Source: JAWXBM01 sp034440115
GTDB taxonomy: Bacteria > Pseudomonadota > Gammaproteobacteria > Xanthomonadales > SZUA-36
Length of the DNA stretch: 23,973 nt
Assembly: GCA_034440115.1 (NCBI GenBank)
Contig: JAWXBM010000102.1
Coordinates: forward strand, 1 to 23,973
Direction: 5' to 3'
Shown piece by piece: positions 7,251 through 14,747 of this stretch. Position numbers and translations under genes: made by a program. Below the pieces are notes generated by a model. The model saw nothing but the letters and a program-made list of their open reading frames with translations, was not told the origin of the DNA and did not search any database. Numbering within the stretch: position 1 is the first letter of the stretch; each line of letters begins with the position of its first letter.

Positions 7251-9440
7251 ATGCATCTGACAAAAATCATGTTGGCCAGCCTGGCCTTATTGTGCCTGCT
7301 GGCTGCCTGTGACAAGACCCCAGAACCCAGCGTGGCCATTGAGCCGGCTGCTGAAGAACTCGTAGTCGAAGAAGCCCTTGTAGCAGAAGCCCCGGACAAC
7401 GCTTTGCTGGAACAATGGAGCGGCCCCTACGGTGGCGTGCCCGCTTTCGATGAAATGAACCTGGCCGATATCGAACCGGCCATGGAAGTTGCCATGGCCA
7501 ATAGCCTGGCTGCACTTGATGTCATCGCGCAACAAAGCGCAGCGCCAACATTTGAAAACACCATCCTGGCCATGGAAGGAGCTAATACTGAACTGGATCG
7601 CGTACAGCCGATTTACGGCATCTGGAGCTCCAATTTGTCCACTCCGGAATTCCGCGAAATCGAGCAGCGCCTGGCGCCCAAGATCGCTGATTATTATTCC
7701 ACAATGCGGCAGAACAACGCCTTGTTTGCGCGCATCAGGGCGGTTTATGAAGGCGAAGAGTTTAAAACACTGCGGCCCGATCAACAGCGTTTAACCTGGT
7801 TGGTTTACGACAGCTTTGCCAGCAATGGCGCCACTCTGGAAGGTGAAGCAAAAGCGCGTTATGCCGCCATCAACCAGCAATTGGCTGAGTTACAAACAAA
7901 ATTCGCCAACAACGTGCTGGCAGATGAAGAGGGCTATGTGACCTGGCTGGAAAAAGACCAGTTGGCAGGACTGCCTGACTCCGTAATAAGTGCCGCCGCA
8001 CAGGCTGCCACCGATCTCGGTCAGCCGGAGAAATGGGCCATCAAAAACACCCGCTCGTCGATGGACCCATTCCTGGCTTACTCAAACCTGCGCGATTTGC
8101 GCGAAACCGTTTGGCGCAACTACTACAGCCGTGGCAACAATGGCGGTGAGCACGATAACAACGCCATGATCGCGGAGATTCTGCAGCTGCGCGAAGAGCG
8201 CGCGCAACTGCTGGGGTACAACAACTTCGCCGAATGGCAGATACAGAACCGCATGGCCAAAACGCCTGCTGCCGCCATGGAGCTGATGTTGGCCGTTTGG
8301 CCGGCCGCCATTGCGCGGGTGGATGAAGAAGTGGCCGATATGCAAGCGGTGGCTGAAGAGGAGGGAGCGGATATCACCATCGCTCCGTGGGATTACCGTT
8401 ATTATTCGGAAAAGGTCCGCAAAGCCAAGTACGACCTGGATTCTGATGTAGTAAAACAATATCTGCAACTGGACAAACTGCGTGATGCCATGTTCTTTGT
8501 GGCTGGCGAAATCTTCAACTTCAATTTCAGCCCGGTGCCAGAAGGCTCAGTACCGGTGTTTCATCCGGATGTGCAAGTCTGGGAAGTTACTGATAGCGAC
8601 AGTGGCGAGTTGGTGGGTTTGTGGTACCTGGATCCGTTTGCCCGCGCTGGTAAACGTTCAGGCGCCTGGGCAACCGCTTACCGTAGTCATTCAACTTACA
8701 ACGGCAAGAAGACCGTGCTGTCCTCCAACAACTCCAATTTCAACAAGGGCGCACCCGGTGAGCCGGTGCTGATTTCCTGGGATGATGCGCGCACCTATTT
8801 CCACGAGTTTGGCCACGCGCTGCATGCGCTGTCTGCCAATGTGGAATATCCCACGCTGAATGGCGGCGTGCGTGATTACACGGAGTTCCAGTCGCAGTTA
8901 CTGGAACGCTGGATCACCACGGACAAGGTGATCGACCAGTTCCTGGTGCACTACCAAACCGGTGAACCGATTCCGGACGATCTGGTGGCCAAGATCAACA
9001 AAGCCGCTACCTTCAACAAAGGTTTCAGCACCACCGAATACCTGGCCTCAGCTTTGATGGATATGAAATATCACACCGCTGATCCGGATGGCGTAGACCC
9101 GCAGGCTTTTGAGCGCGACACACTGACCGCACTTGGGCTGCCTGCAGAAGTGGTGATGCGCCATCGCAGCACGCAGTTCACGCATATCTTCTCTGGTGAA
9201 AGTTATGCGGCTGGTTATTACGGCTATTTGTGGGCTGACGTACTGGCTGCAGATGCAGCGGAAGCATTTGTCGAAGCTCCGGGTGGATTCTATGACGAAG
9301 AAGTGGCGCAGAAACTGGTGGACTATCTGTTCGCGGTACGCAACGCCATGGACCCTGCCGATGCCTATCGCGCCTTCCGTGGCCGCGATGCCCAGATCGA
9401 TGCCTTATTGCGCGATAGGGGTTTTGCAAATCCCTTGTAG
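7251..9440 (+). CDS. M3 family oligopeptidase (Dcp/OpdA-like) lipoprotein
   Basis: 729 aa from ATG 7251; the frame extends upstream to 7137 through repeat DNA, but the lipoprotein leader fixes the start. Residues 1-20, MHLTKIMLASLALLCLLAAC, are a signal peptide with lipobox LAAC (lipidated Cys20), followed by Asp21, which in E. coli favours inner-membrane retention. An acidic, Ala/Pro-rich linker leads to a helical M3 domain. The zinc site is HEFGH (His518, Glu519, His522) with the third ligand in DYTEF (Glu545). The family cleaves short peptides and dipeptides from C-termini. Cytoplasmic relatives (OpdA, Dcp) lack the leader, so this enzyme probably digests peptides in the envelope. Confidence 0.92.
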   Translation: MHLTKIMLASLALLCLLAACDKTPEPSVAIEPAAEELVVEEALVAEAPDNALLEQWSGPYGGVPAFDEMNLADIEPAMEVAMANSLAALDVIAQQSAAPTFENTILAMEGANTELDRVQPIYGIWSSNLSTPEFREIEQRLAPKIADYYSTMRQNNALFARIRAVYEGEEFKTLRPDQQRLTWLVYDSFASNGATLEGEAKARYAAINQQLAELQTKFANNVLADEEGYVTWLEKDQLAGLPDSVISAAAQAATDLGQPEKWAIKNTRSSMDPFLAYSNLRDLRETVWRNYYSRGNNGGEHDNNAMIAEILQLREERAQLLGYNNFAEWQIQNRMAKTPAAAMELMLAVWPAAIARVDEEVADMQAVAEEEGADITIAPWDYRYYSEKVRKAKYDLDSDVVKQYLQLDKLRDAMFFVAGEIFNFNFSPVPEGSVPVFHPDVQVWEVTDSDSGELVGLWYLDPFARAGKRSGAWATAYRSHSTYNGKKTVLSSNNSNFNKGAPGEPVLISWDDARTYFHEFGHALHALSANVEYPTLNGGVRDYTEFQSQLLERWITTDKVIDQFLVHYQTGEPIPDDLVAKINKAATFNKGFSTTEYLASALMDMKYHTADPDGVDPQAFERDTLTALGLPAEVVMRHRSTQFTHIFSGESYAAGYYGYLWADVLAADAAEAFVEAPGGFYDEEVAQKLVDYLFAVRNAMDPADAYRAFRGRDAQIDALLRDRGFANPL

Positions 9441-9462
9441 CGATCCTCGCTATCGACCATTC

Positions 9463-9562
9463 CGTCATCCCGGACCTGATTCGGGGTCCTTCATTCGGCA
9501 GGTATTGGATGCCGGGTCAAGCCCGGCATGACGGTGGTGAAGGTCAAGCCCGGCATGAAGGG
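9463..9562. repeat. Dispersed palindromic repeat, cluster 4
   Basis: Begins CGTCATCCCGGACCTGATTC at 9463 and ends with two mirror ends (GCCCGGCATGACGG and GCCCGGCATGAAGGG). It occupies the space between the convergent M3 peptidase and DUF1244 genes. Confidence 0.85.
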
Positions 9563-9565
9563 AAA

Positions 9566-9883
9566 CTAACTGGTCAACTCCGGATCGGCCATCACTTGCT
9601 TGAATGCCTCAACCTGCTCCGGCGTGGCGTCTTTCTGATATTCCGCTTTCCACTGCTCGTAAGTCATGCCATAGATGTGTTGTCGCGCATCGTCCATGGA
9701 AACATCCAAGCCCTTCTCATCGGCAGCGGCAACGTACCATTTGCTCAAGCAATTACGACAGAATCCAGCGAGGTTCATCAAGTCAATGTTCTGCACATCA
9801 CTGCGCTTGTTGAGATGCGCGATCAATGTGCGGAATGCCGCCGCTTCGAGTTCGGTTTGGGTTTGCTTATCGAGTTCAGTCAT
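9566..9883 (-). CDS. DUF1244 domain protein
   Basis: 105 aa, ATG 9883 preceded on its strand by GAGGA. The central block AFRTLIAHLNKRSDVQNIDLMNLAGFCRNCLSKWY (residues ~16-50) is the DUF1244 hallmark; the two cysteines of CRNC and the rest of the family length are present. Small helical cytoplasmic protein of unknown function, conserved as a short single-domain protein in Proteobacteria. It is bracketed by repeat clusters 4 and 5, so likely monocistronic. Confidence 0.92.
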   Translation of the reverse strand: MTELDKQTQTELEAAAFRTLIAHLNKRSDVQNIDLMNLAGFCRNCLSKWYVAAADEKGLDVSMDDARQHIYGMTYEQWKAEYQKDATPEQVEAFKQVMADPELTS

Positions 9884-9902
9884 GATTATTCCTCAATTAT
9901 TT

Positions 9903-10083
9903 CGTCATCCCGGGCTTGCCTGATCGGCATCCTGGATTGCTCCTAAACCGTCATCCCGGATTGCTCTTCTTGCGTCATCCCGGGCCCGATCCGGGGAGCC
10001 GGGATCCATACCCAGAGAAAATACTGGATACCGGATCAAGTCCGGCATGACGGTGATTGATAGTCACCATGCATGACGGGGGG
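9903..10083. repeat. Dispersed palindromic repeat, cluster 5
   Basis: Three left ends (CGTCATCCCGG at 9903, 9949 and 9973) with different spacers, then a full element with an ACCGGATCAAGTCCGG hairpin and the right end GGCATGACGG near 10043-10052; another GCATGACGGGG follows to 10083. It separates the DUF1244 gene from the 3' end of the Cache-domain gene. Confidence 0.85.
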
Positions 10084-10085
10084 TG

Positions 10086-10568
10086 TTAGTCTTCCATCTC
10101 AGCTTGCAAGTAGATTCCGGCACCAAAAACATAATCGTCATGCCGTACCACCCAGCTGGACTTAGCATGCAATTCACGCGTCACCGGGTTGTACCAGGTG
10201 TAATCGATCCAAACGCCTTCCTCGGTGGCACCATCCATCAATGCAGCACCAAACGGCATACCATTCATATCGATCAGGGTATCCACAGGCGTGCCGTTCA
10301 AGTTGACATCTGCCCCATGAGCTTCAATCGTACGCCCCGGTCCATAAATAAAAATATACAGGTCGTAATCGACAAACTGGCCTTCTTTATCTTCATACGC
10401 TGCAAATGCAGCTTCGCGGCCGTTCTCATCGTAAAAAGCAATGGCATTGGCTACCAGCGCCTGCGCCTCTTCCGCCGTGCCGCGGTCTTCATCAGCCGCA
10501 AAGGCGCTCGTAAACAATAGCGACGCTGCCAACAACATCAAGCAATGGTTCCACAATTTGTTCAACAT
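10086..10568 (-). CDS. Secreted single Cache-domain protein
   Basis: 160 aa, ATG 10568 with GGGAG 7 bases upstream. Residues 1-24 form a Sec signal peptide (LMLLAASLLFTSAFA-ADED). The mature part matches a single Cache sensor-type domain: EEAQALVANAIAFYDENG, then FVDYDLYIFIYGPGRTIEAHG, and the C-terminal WIDYTWYNPVTRELHAKSSWV...GAGIYL. Cache domains bind small ligands; this copy has no membrane helix or signalling domain after it, so it is a free periplasmic protein. It starts 37 bases after the nucleoside transporter on the same strand, so a ligand-binding role linked to that transporter is possible but unproven. Confidence 0.85.
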   Translation of the reverse strand: MLNKLWNHCLMLLAASLLFTSAFAADEDRGTAEEAQALVANAIAFYDENGREAAFAAYEDKEGQFVDYDLYIFIYGPGRTIEAHGADVNLNGTPVDTLIDMNGMPFGAALMDGATEEGVWIDYTWYNPVTRELHAKSSWVVRHDDYVFGAGIYLQAEMED

Positions 10569-10605
10569 TCATCTACTCCCTTATAAAAGCTTCTCTGATT
10601 GAACT

Positions 10606-11850
10606 TCAAAACAACATACCCGCAAAGCAGGCGCTGGTCAAAGTAGCGACCCCGCCTGCCACCAGCGACTTCAGACCAAGCTGCAGTAGTTCATCGCGCC
10701 GCTCCGGCACCATAGTAATCAATCCCGCCAACATAATGCCAAGACTGATGAAATTGGCAAAGCCGCACAAGGCATAAGTCAGGATGGTGCGGCTGCGCAG
10801 GCTCATGGCGTCGGCAGGTAATTCTCCCAGCCGCACGTAGGCGATAAACTCGGTCAGCACCGGCTTGGTGCCCAGCAACTCACCACTGATTAACGCATCC
10901 TGCCACGATATACCGATCAGCCAGGCGACTGGTGCTAGCAAATATCCCAGCAATCGCTCCAAGGTTATGGGGCGGCCGGCTAAATCCGGCAACAGGCCGA
11001 GCGCCGCATTGAACAAGTAAACCAGTGCCACGATCACGATCACCATGGCCACGATGTTGATCACGATCTGCAAGCCCATTTGCGTGCTCGAAACAATCAC
11101 GTCCATCACGCTGTTGCCGCCACGCTCCACCTGGCCATCGCGTGCCGTCACCGCTTCAGTGTTGGGCATCAACAGATGACTGATATAAACCACACCCGGC
11201 AGGGTGATCAGCGAGGCGCTGAGCAGATGCCCTACCGCATTGGGCATGACATTACTGATCACCGCTGCTTCAATCGCCATCATGGAACCCGCAATGGTAG
11301 CCATGCCCGCCACCATCACTGAAAACAATTCGGCACTGCTGAGTTTGGCCAGGTACGGGCGTATCAGCAGCGGTGCTTCAACCATGCCAAGAAAGGCGTT
11401 GGAGGCAATGGCGAAACCCGGTGCGCCGCCGAGTTTAAGGGTACGCTCCAGTAGCATGGACATCAGCCGCAAAATCCACGGCAGAATACCGAAGTAAATC
11501 AACAAGCCCGACAGCACGCTGAGCACGATGACCAGCGGCAGGGTTTGAAAGGCCAGTACCAGACCAGCCATTTCATTGGTAACGGTAAAGGGGGTGTCAG
11601 CGCCACCGATGTAGCCGAATATAAACGAGGTTCCGGCATGTGTTGCTTCCTGCAACACCATGATGCCCTTGTTGAGAACAGCGAACAGGTGCTGCGAGCC
11701 GGGCAACTTCAGCAACAGCAGTGCGAGTACCAGTTGCAAAATCAGGCTGCGCACCACCAGTGATGGGCTGATGGCAGCACGGTTGCTGCTCAGTGCCCAA
11801 CAAGCGATGATGATGACGGCCAGTCCGAGGATACCTTGCAGATTGTGCAT
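10606..11850 (-). CDS. nupC: Concentrative nucleoside transporter (CNT/NupC family)
   Basis: 414 aa from ATG 11850; a TTG at 11880 could extend it by ten residues without a better ribosome site. The protein is almost wholly hydrophobic, with about ten membrane segments plus re-entrant loops. Family marks are FIFGYIGG (~72-79), the NAFLGMVEAPLLIRPYLAKLS block and FSVMVAGMATIAGSMM after it, and the C-terminal YALCGFANFISLGI segment. CNT proteins take up nucleosides with H+ or Na+ in the inner membrane. First gene of a probable pair with the Cache protein. Nucleosides can also feed methylthioadenosine/adenosine metabolism, but the mtn block is divergent and separated by repeats. Confidence 0.9.
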   Translation of the reverse strand: MHNLQGILGLAVIIIACWALSSNRAAISPSLVVRSLILQLVLALLLLKLPGSQHLFAVLNKGIMVLQEATHAGTSFIFGYIGGADTPFTVTNEMAGLVLAFQTLPLVIVLSVLSGLLIYFGILPWILRLMSMLLERTLKLGGAPGFAIASNAFLGMVEAPLLIRPYLAKLSSAELFSVMVAGMATIAGSMMAIEAAVISNVMPNAVGHLLSASLITLPGVVYISHLLMPNTEAVTARDGQVERGGNSVMDVIVSSTQMGLQIVINIVAMVIVIVALVYLFNAALGLLPDLAGRPITLERLLGYLLAPVAWLIGISWQDALISGELLGTKPVLTEFIAYVRLGELPADAMSLRSRTILTYALCGFANFISLGIMLAGLITMVPERRDELLQLGLKSLVAGGVATLTSACFAGMLF

Positions 11851-11910
11851 TGGGTGGCTTGCTGCTCTGAAATAATGCAACGGGCAGTATAAGACAAGTC
11901 AGGCGGGCAT

Positions 11911-12145
11911 TGGCCCGTCATCCCGGACAATAGCCCGTCATCCCGGACAATAGCTCGTCATCCCGGACAATAGCCCGTCATCCCGGACAATAGCCCGTCA
12001 TCCCGGACAATAGCCCGTCATCCCGGACTTGATCCGGGATCCAATTCACCAAGAGACTGTGTCGGCAAATGGATGCCGGCTCGGGGCCGGCATGACGGTG
12101 GGAATCAAGCCGGGCATGACGGTGGGAATCAGGCCGGGCATGACG
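11911..12145. repeat. Dispersed palindromic repeat, cluster 6, with 20-bp tandem array
   Basis: This fills most of the ~370-base gap between nupC and mtnB. Five copies of the 20-mer TAGCCCGTCATCCCGGACAA run from 11911 to 12010 (two with single changes: TGG at the first, CTC for CCC at 11951). A sixth begins at 12011 and leads into a full element with the CCCGGACTTGATCCGGG hairpin and right ends GGCATGACGG. Two further right-end copies (GGCATGACGG preceded by GGGAATCA.GCC) end near 12145. Confidence 0.88.
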
Positions 12146-12161
12146 GAAACAGATGCCGCAA

Positions 12162-12190
12162 TTGAGCTCACCGGCTGCGCACTCTACAAT
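12162..12190 (+). promoter_or_regulatory. Sigma-70-like promoter of the mtn operon
   Basis: TTGAGC (12162-12167), a 17-base spacer, and TACAAT (12185-12190). Transcription would start near 12197, about 25 bases before the mtnB ATG and immediately to the right of repeat cluster 6. Confidence 0.55.
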
Positions 12191-12221
12191 CCACACTCAA
12201 TTGATGAGACACAACAAACCC

Positions 12222-12851
12222 ATGACAAACAATGCTTATCAGCAGCGCACTGAAGAACTGATTGCCGTCGGCAAATACCTGGACGAGCACGGCTGGGTAC
12301 CCGCCACCAGCGGCAATCTTTCCGCGCGGCTGGATGAGGCCAGTATTGCCATCACCGTATCGGGCTGTCACAAAGGTCATCTCACCGCCGATGACATCAT
12401 GCTGGTGGATCATCAAGGCGCTTCACTGGATGGCAAGAAGCCTTCAGCTGAAACGTTATTGCACACCAGCTTGTATGCGCGCTACCCGGGCCTGGGATCG
12501 GTGTTGCACAGCCATTCGCCTGCAGCGGTGCTGGCCTCGAGACTGTTCGACGATGCGGTCATCCTGGAAGATTACGAATTGCTCAAAGCCTTGCACGGCA
12601 TCATCACGCACGAATCTACCGTGGTCCTGCCGATCTTCGACAATGACCAGGACATTGCCCGTTTGGCAGATGAAGTGGCTGGTTATCTGTCTGCCAATGA
12701 TGAAGAACAGACCAGTTGTTATGGCTACATCATTCACAGCCACGGGCTTTACACCTGGGGAGAGTCGGTAGAAGAAGCGCTGCGCCATATTGAAGCGCTG
12801 GAGTTTATGCTGAATATTGAAAATCGTTTGCACGGAGTGAAGCATTCATGA
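12222..12851 (+). CDS. mtnB: Methylthioribulose-1-phosphate dehydratase
   Basis: 209 aa. Class II aldolase-fold enzyme of methionine salvage; it dehydrates 5-methylthioribulose-1-phosphate to the diketone used by MtnC, in the cytoplasm with zinc. Visible: GWVPATSGNLSARL near the N-terminus, SAETLLHTSLYARYPGLGSVLHSHS with metal ligands His96 and His98, KALHGI in the middle, and IIHSHGLYTWGESVEEALRHIEALE with His172/His174. ATG 12222 is preferred to ATG 12204, which would leave only ~7 bases of leader from the predicted promoter. The stop overlaps the mtnD start (ATGA), indicating translational coupling. Confidence 0.93.
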   Translation: MTNNAYQQRTEELIAVGKYLDEHGWVPATSGNLSARLDEASIAITVSGCHKGHLTADDIMLVDHQGASLDGKKPSAETLLHTSLYARYPGLGSVLHSHSPAAVLASRLFDDAVILEDYELLKALHGIITHESTVVLPIFDNDQDIARLADEVAGYLSANDEEQTSCYGYIIHSHGLYTWGESVEEALRHIEALEFMLNIENRLHGVKHS

Positions 12852-13507
12852 GCATGTTGACCATCTACAACCATTCCGACCCTGACCAGTCTGAGCTTAT
12901 CCACGATCCCGCCGAAATCGCCCGGCGACTGGATGCCATTGGTGTGGGCTTTGAACGTTGGTCTGCATCAGAACCAATAGACGATGATGCTGACCAGGAA
13001 GCCATTCTGTCTGCTTATCATGAGCAAGTCGAACAGCTGATGCAGAAGCATGGCTTCAAATCTGCCGATGTGATCAGCGTGGGTCCGAACTTTCCCGACA
13101 AGGTCGCTTTGCGCCAGAAGTTTCTCTCTGAGCACACCCACAGTGAATTTGAGGTGCGCTTCTTTGTGGATGGTCACGGCCTGTTCTGCCTGCATCCGGA
13201 TGAGCATGTTTATGCTGTGTACTGCGAGAAAAACGACCTGCTGAGCGTGCCGGCCAATATGAAACACTGGTTTGATACCGGAGCCGAACCCAACCTCAAG
13301 GCGATCCGCCTGTTTACCACCACCGAAGGCTGGGTAGCGCAATATACCGGCGACTCCATTGCCGATGGTTTGCCCAAAATGGGCGAGTTCCTGGCCCAGC
13401 GCTCCCCCACCGTCGTCCCGGACAGTTCATCATCTCCGTCATCCCGGACAGGCTTATCAACTCCGTCATCCCGGACAGGTTCATCAACTCCGTCATCCCG
13501 GACTTGA
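12848..13507 (+). CDS. mtnD: Acireductone dioxygenase with repeat-encoded C-terminal tail
   Basis: 219 aa; a cupin that oxidises acireductone with O2, giving the 2-keto-4-methylthiobutyrate precursor of methionine plus formate (Fe form). All four metal ligands are at the positions known for the Klebsiella enzyme: His96 and His98 in HTHSEFEVRFF, Glu102, and His140 in MKHWFD. Family members are about 180 aa and end soon after the EGWVAQYTGD segment. Here, residues from ~189 on (PDSSSSPSSRTG..., with PSSRT three times) are encoded by CGTCATCCCGG repeats, and the TGA stop at 13505-13507 comes from the repeat's ACTTGATCC. The tail is low-complexity and probably not part of the fold. Overlaps mtnB by 4 bases; GGAG lies at 12834. 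Confidence 0.95.
   Translation: MSMLTIYNHSDPDQSELIHDPAEIARRLDAIGVGFERWSASEPIDDDADQEAILSAYHEQVEQLMQKHGFKSADVISVGPNFPDKVALRQKFLSEHTHSEFEVRFFVDGHGLFCLHPDEHVYAVYCEKNDLLSVPANMKHWFDTGAEPNLKAIRLFTTTEGWVAQYTGDSIADGLPKMGEFLAQRSPTVVPDSSSSPSSRTGLSTPSSRTGSSTPSSRT
13411..13490. repeat. Cluster 7a: 26/27-bp tandem repeat inside the 3' end of mtnD
   Basis: Copies start at 13411, 13437 and 13464 (periods 26, 27, 27), each a CGTCATCCCGGACAG core (the first reads CGTCGTCC) plus a spacer ending ATCAACTC. Because 27 is a multiple of three, the frame of mtnD stays open through the last copies and encodes PSSRTG-type repeats. Confidence 0.9.
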
Positions 13508-13632
13508 TCCGGGATCCACACTCACGATGGAAAAACGACATGCAAGATCAGTTATCAAAGCGCACACCTACCTTGATCCGGGATCCAGCGTTACAGCAAT
13601 CATGGATGCCGGGGCGAGCCCGGCATGACGGG
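13491..13632. repeat. Cluster 7b: long repeat copy A (142 bp)
   Basis: A full-length element with CCCGGACTTGATCCGGG at the left end, a ~90-base non-palindromic centre (includes GATGGAAAAACGACATGC), and the right end CCCGGCATGACGGG. It is nearly identical to copy B at 13912-14054 in direct orientation. The mtnD stop lies in its first 17 bases. Confidence 0.9.
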
Positions 13633-13911
13633 TTAACAATCATCCCGGACAGGTTCATCAACTCCGTCATCCCGGGCACAGAACATGGATGCCGGGTCGA
13701 GCCCGGCATGACGGGTTAACAATCATCCCGGACAGTTCATCAACTCCGTCATCCCGGGCACAGAACATGGATGCGGGGTCGAGCCCGGCATGACGGGTTA
13801 ACAATCATCCCGGACAGTTCATCAACTCCGTCATCCCGGGCACAGAACATGGATGCCGGGTCGAGCCCGGCATGACGGGTTAACAATCATCCCGGACAGG
13901 TTCATCAACTC
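13631..13911. repeat. Cluster 7c: 82/83-bp tandem array
   Basis: GGTTAACAATCATCCCGGAC recurs at 13631, 13714, 13796 and 13878, giving three near-identical units of 83, 82 and 82 bases and a partial fourth. Each unit carries one hairpin with arms ATGCCGGG and CCCGGCAT around TCGAG (one arm base changed in the middle unit). Confidence 0.92.
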
Positions 13912-14054
13912 CGTCATCCCGGGCTTGCTCCGGGATCCACACTCACGATGGAAAAACGACATGCAAGATCAGTTATTAAAGCGCACACCTACCTTGATTC
14001 GGGATCCAGCGTTACAGCAATCATGGATGCCGGCTCAAGGGCCGGCATGACGGG
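13912..14054. repeat. Cluster 7d: long repeat copy B (143 bp)
   Basis: Second copy of the 142-bp element, with a few substitutions (GGGCTTGCTCC at the left end, TTATTAAAG inside, GGCTCAAGGGCC at the right hairpin). It ends seven bases before the mtnC ATG, so the mtnC ribosome-binding region derives from the repeat. Confidence 0.9.
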
Positions 14055-14060
14055 TTAGCC

Positions 14061-14747
14061 ATGATCCGCGCCATCGTTACCGACATCGAGGGCACCACAT
14101 CCTCCCTGTCCTTCGTCAAGGATGTTTTGTTTCCCTACGCCCGTGACCGACTGCCCGGCTTTGTGCGTGAGCACGGCCAGGAAAGCAACGTCAGGAAATT
14201 GCTGTTACAAGTCAGTGAAGTTGCTGGCAAGGAGCTGGACGATGAGCAGGCTGTGGAACAACTTCGCCAATGGATCGATGAAGACCGCAAAGTCACCCCG
14301 TTGAAAGCCTTGCAAGGCCTGATTTGGGAAGCGGGTTACCGCGACGGTGATTTCACCGGGCATGTTTACGCCGATGCCGCCGAATATTTGCGACGCTGGC
14401 ATGAGCAGGGTTTGCGTTTGTACGTTTACTCCTCCGGCTCGGTATACGCTCAGAAACTATTGTTCGGCCACAGCGATGCCGGCGACCTGACCCCACTGTT
14501 CAGCGGTTACTTTGATACGCAGGTGGGTGCCAAACAAGAAAGCGGTTCTTATCGAGCCATCGCCGAGCGGATCGACCTGCCCGCAGACGAAATCCTCTTT
14601 CTGTCTGATATTGAAGCCGAGCTGGATGCCGCCACAGAAGCTGGCATAAATACCTGCTGGCTGGTGCGCGAGGGAGAACTGAGCGGTCAAGCGGCACACC
14701 ATCAGGTGCGTAACTTCGAACAAATCGAGCTACCCGACCCGCTATGA
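14061..14747 (+). CDS. mtnC: Enolase-phosphatase E1
   Basis: 228 aa, HAD superfamily. It enolises and dephosphorylates 2,3-diketo-5-methylthiopentyl-1-phosphate to acireductone, the substrate of MtnD. Motifs: nucleophile D8 in TDIEGTTSS, the SSGS of motif II, VGAKQESGSY with the motif III lysine, and FLSDIEAELDAA as motif IV. The length is typical. It is the operon mate of mtnB-mtnD but separated from mtnD by ~550 bases of repeats; only a GGG/GGTTAG stretch precedes the ATG, so translation initiation may be weak. Its stop overlaps the next gene (ATGA). Confidence 0.94.
   Translation: MIRAIVTDIEGTTSSLSFVKDVLFPYARDRLPGFVREHGQESNVRKLLLQVSEVAGKELDDEQAVEQLRQWIDEDRKVTPLKALQGLIWEAGYRDGDFTGHVYADAAEYLRRWHEQGLRLYVYSSGSVYAQKLLFGHSDAGDLTPLFSGYFDTQVGAKQESGSYRAIAERIDLPADEILFLSDIEAELDAATEAGINTCWLVREGELSGQAAHHQVRNFEQIELPDPL

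Noticed and set aside
13504..14050. Short plus-strand open frames within the repeat array (MPGRARHDG type)
   Set aside because: They are translations of the repeats, recur with each copy, and have no ribosome sites. Similar ones occur at 2263-2478, 9509-9946 and 12029-12253.
13411..14054. A CRISPR-like array (regular repeats with spacers)
   Set aside because: The intervals between cores are themselves near-identical, the repeats are palindromic ends of a dispersed family, and no cas genes are present. These are tandem duplications.
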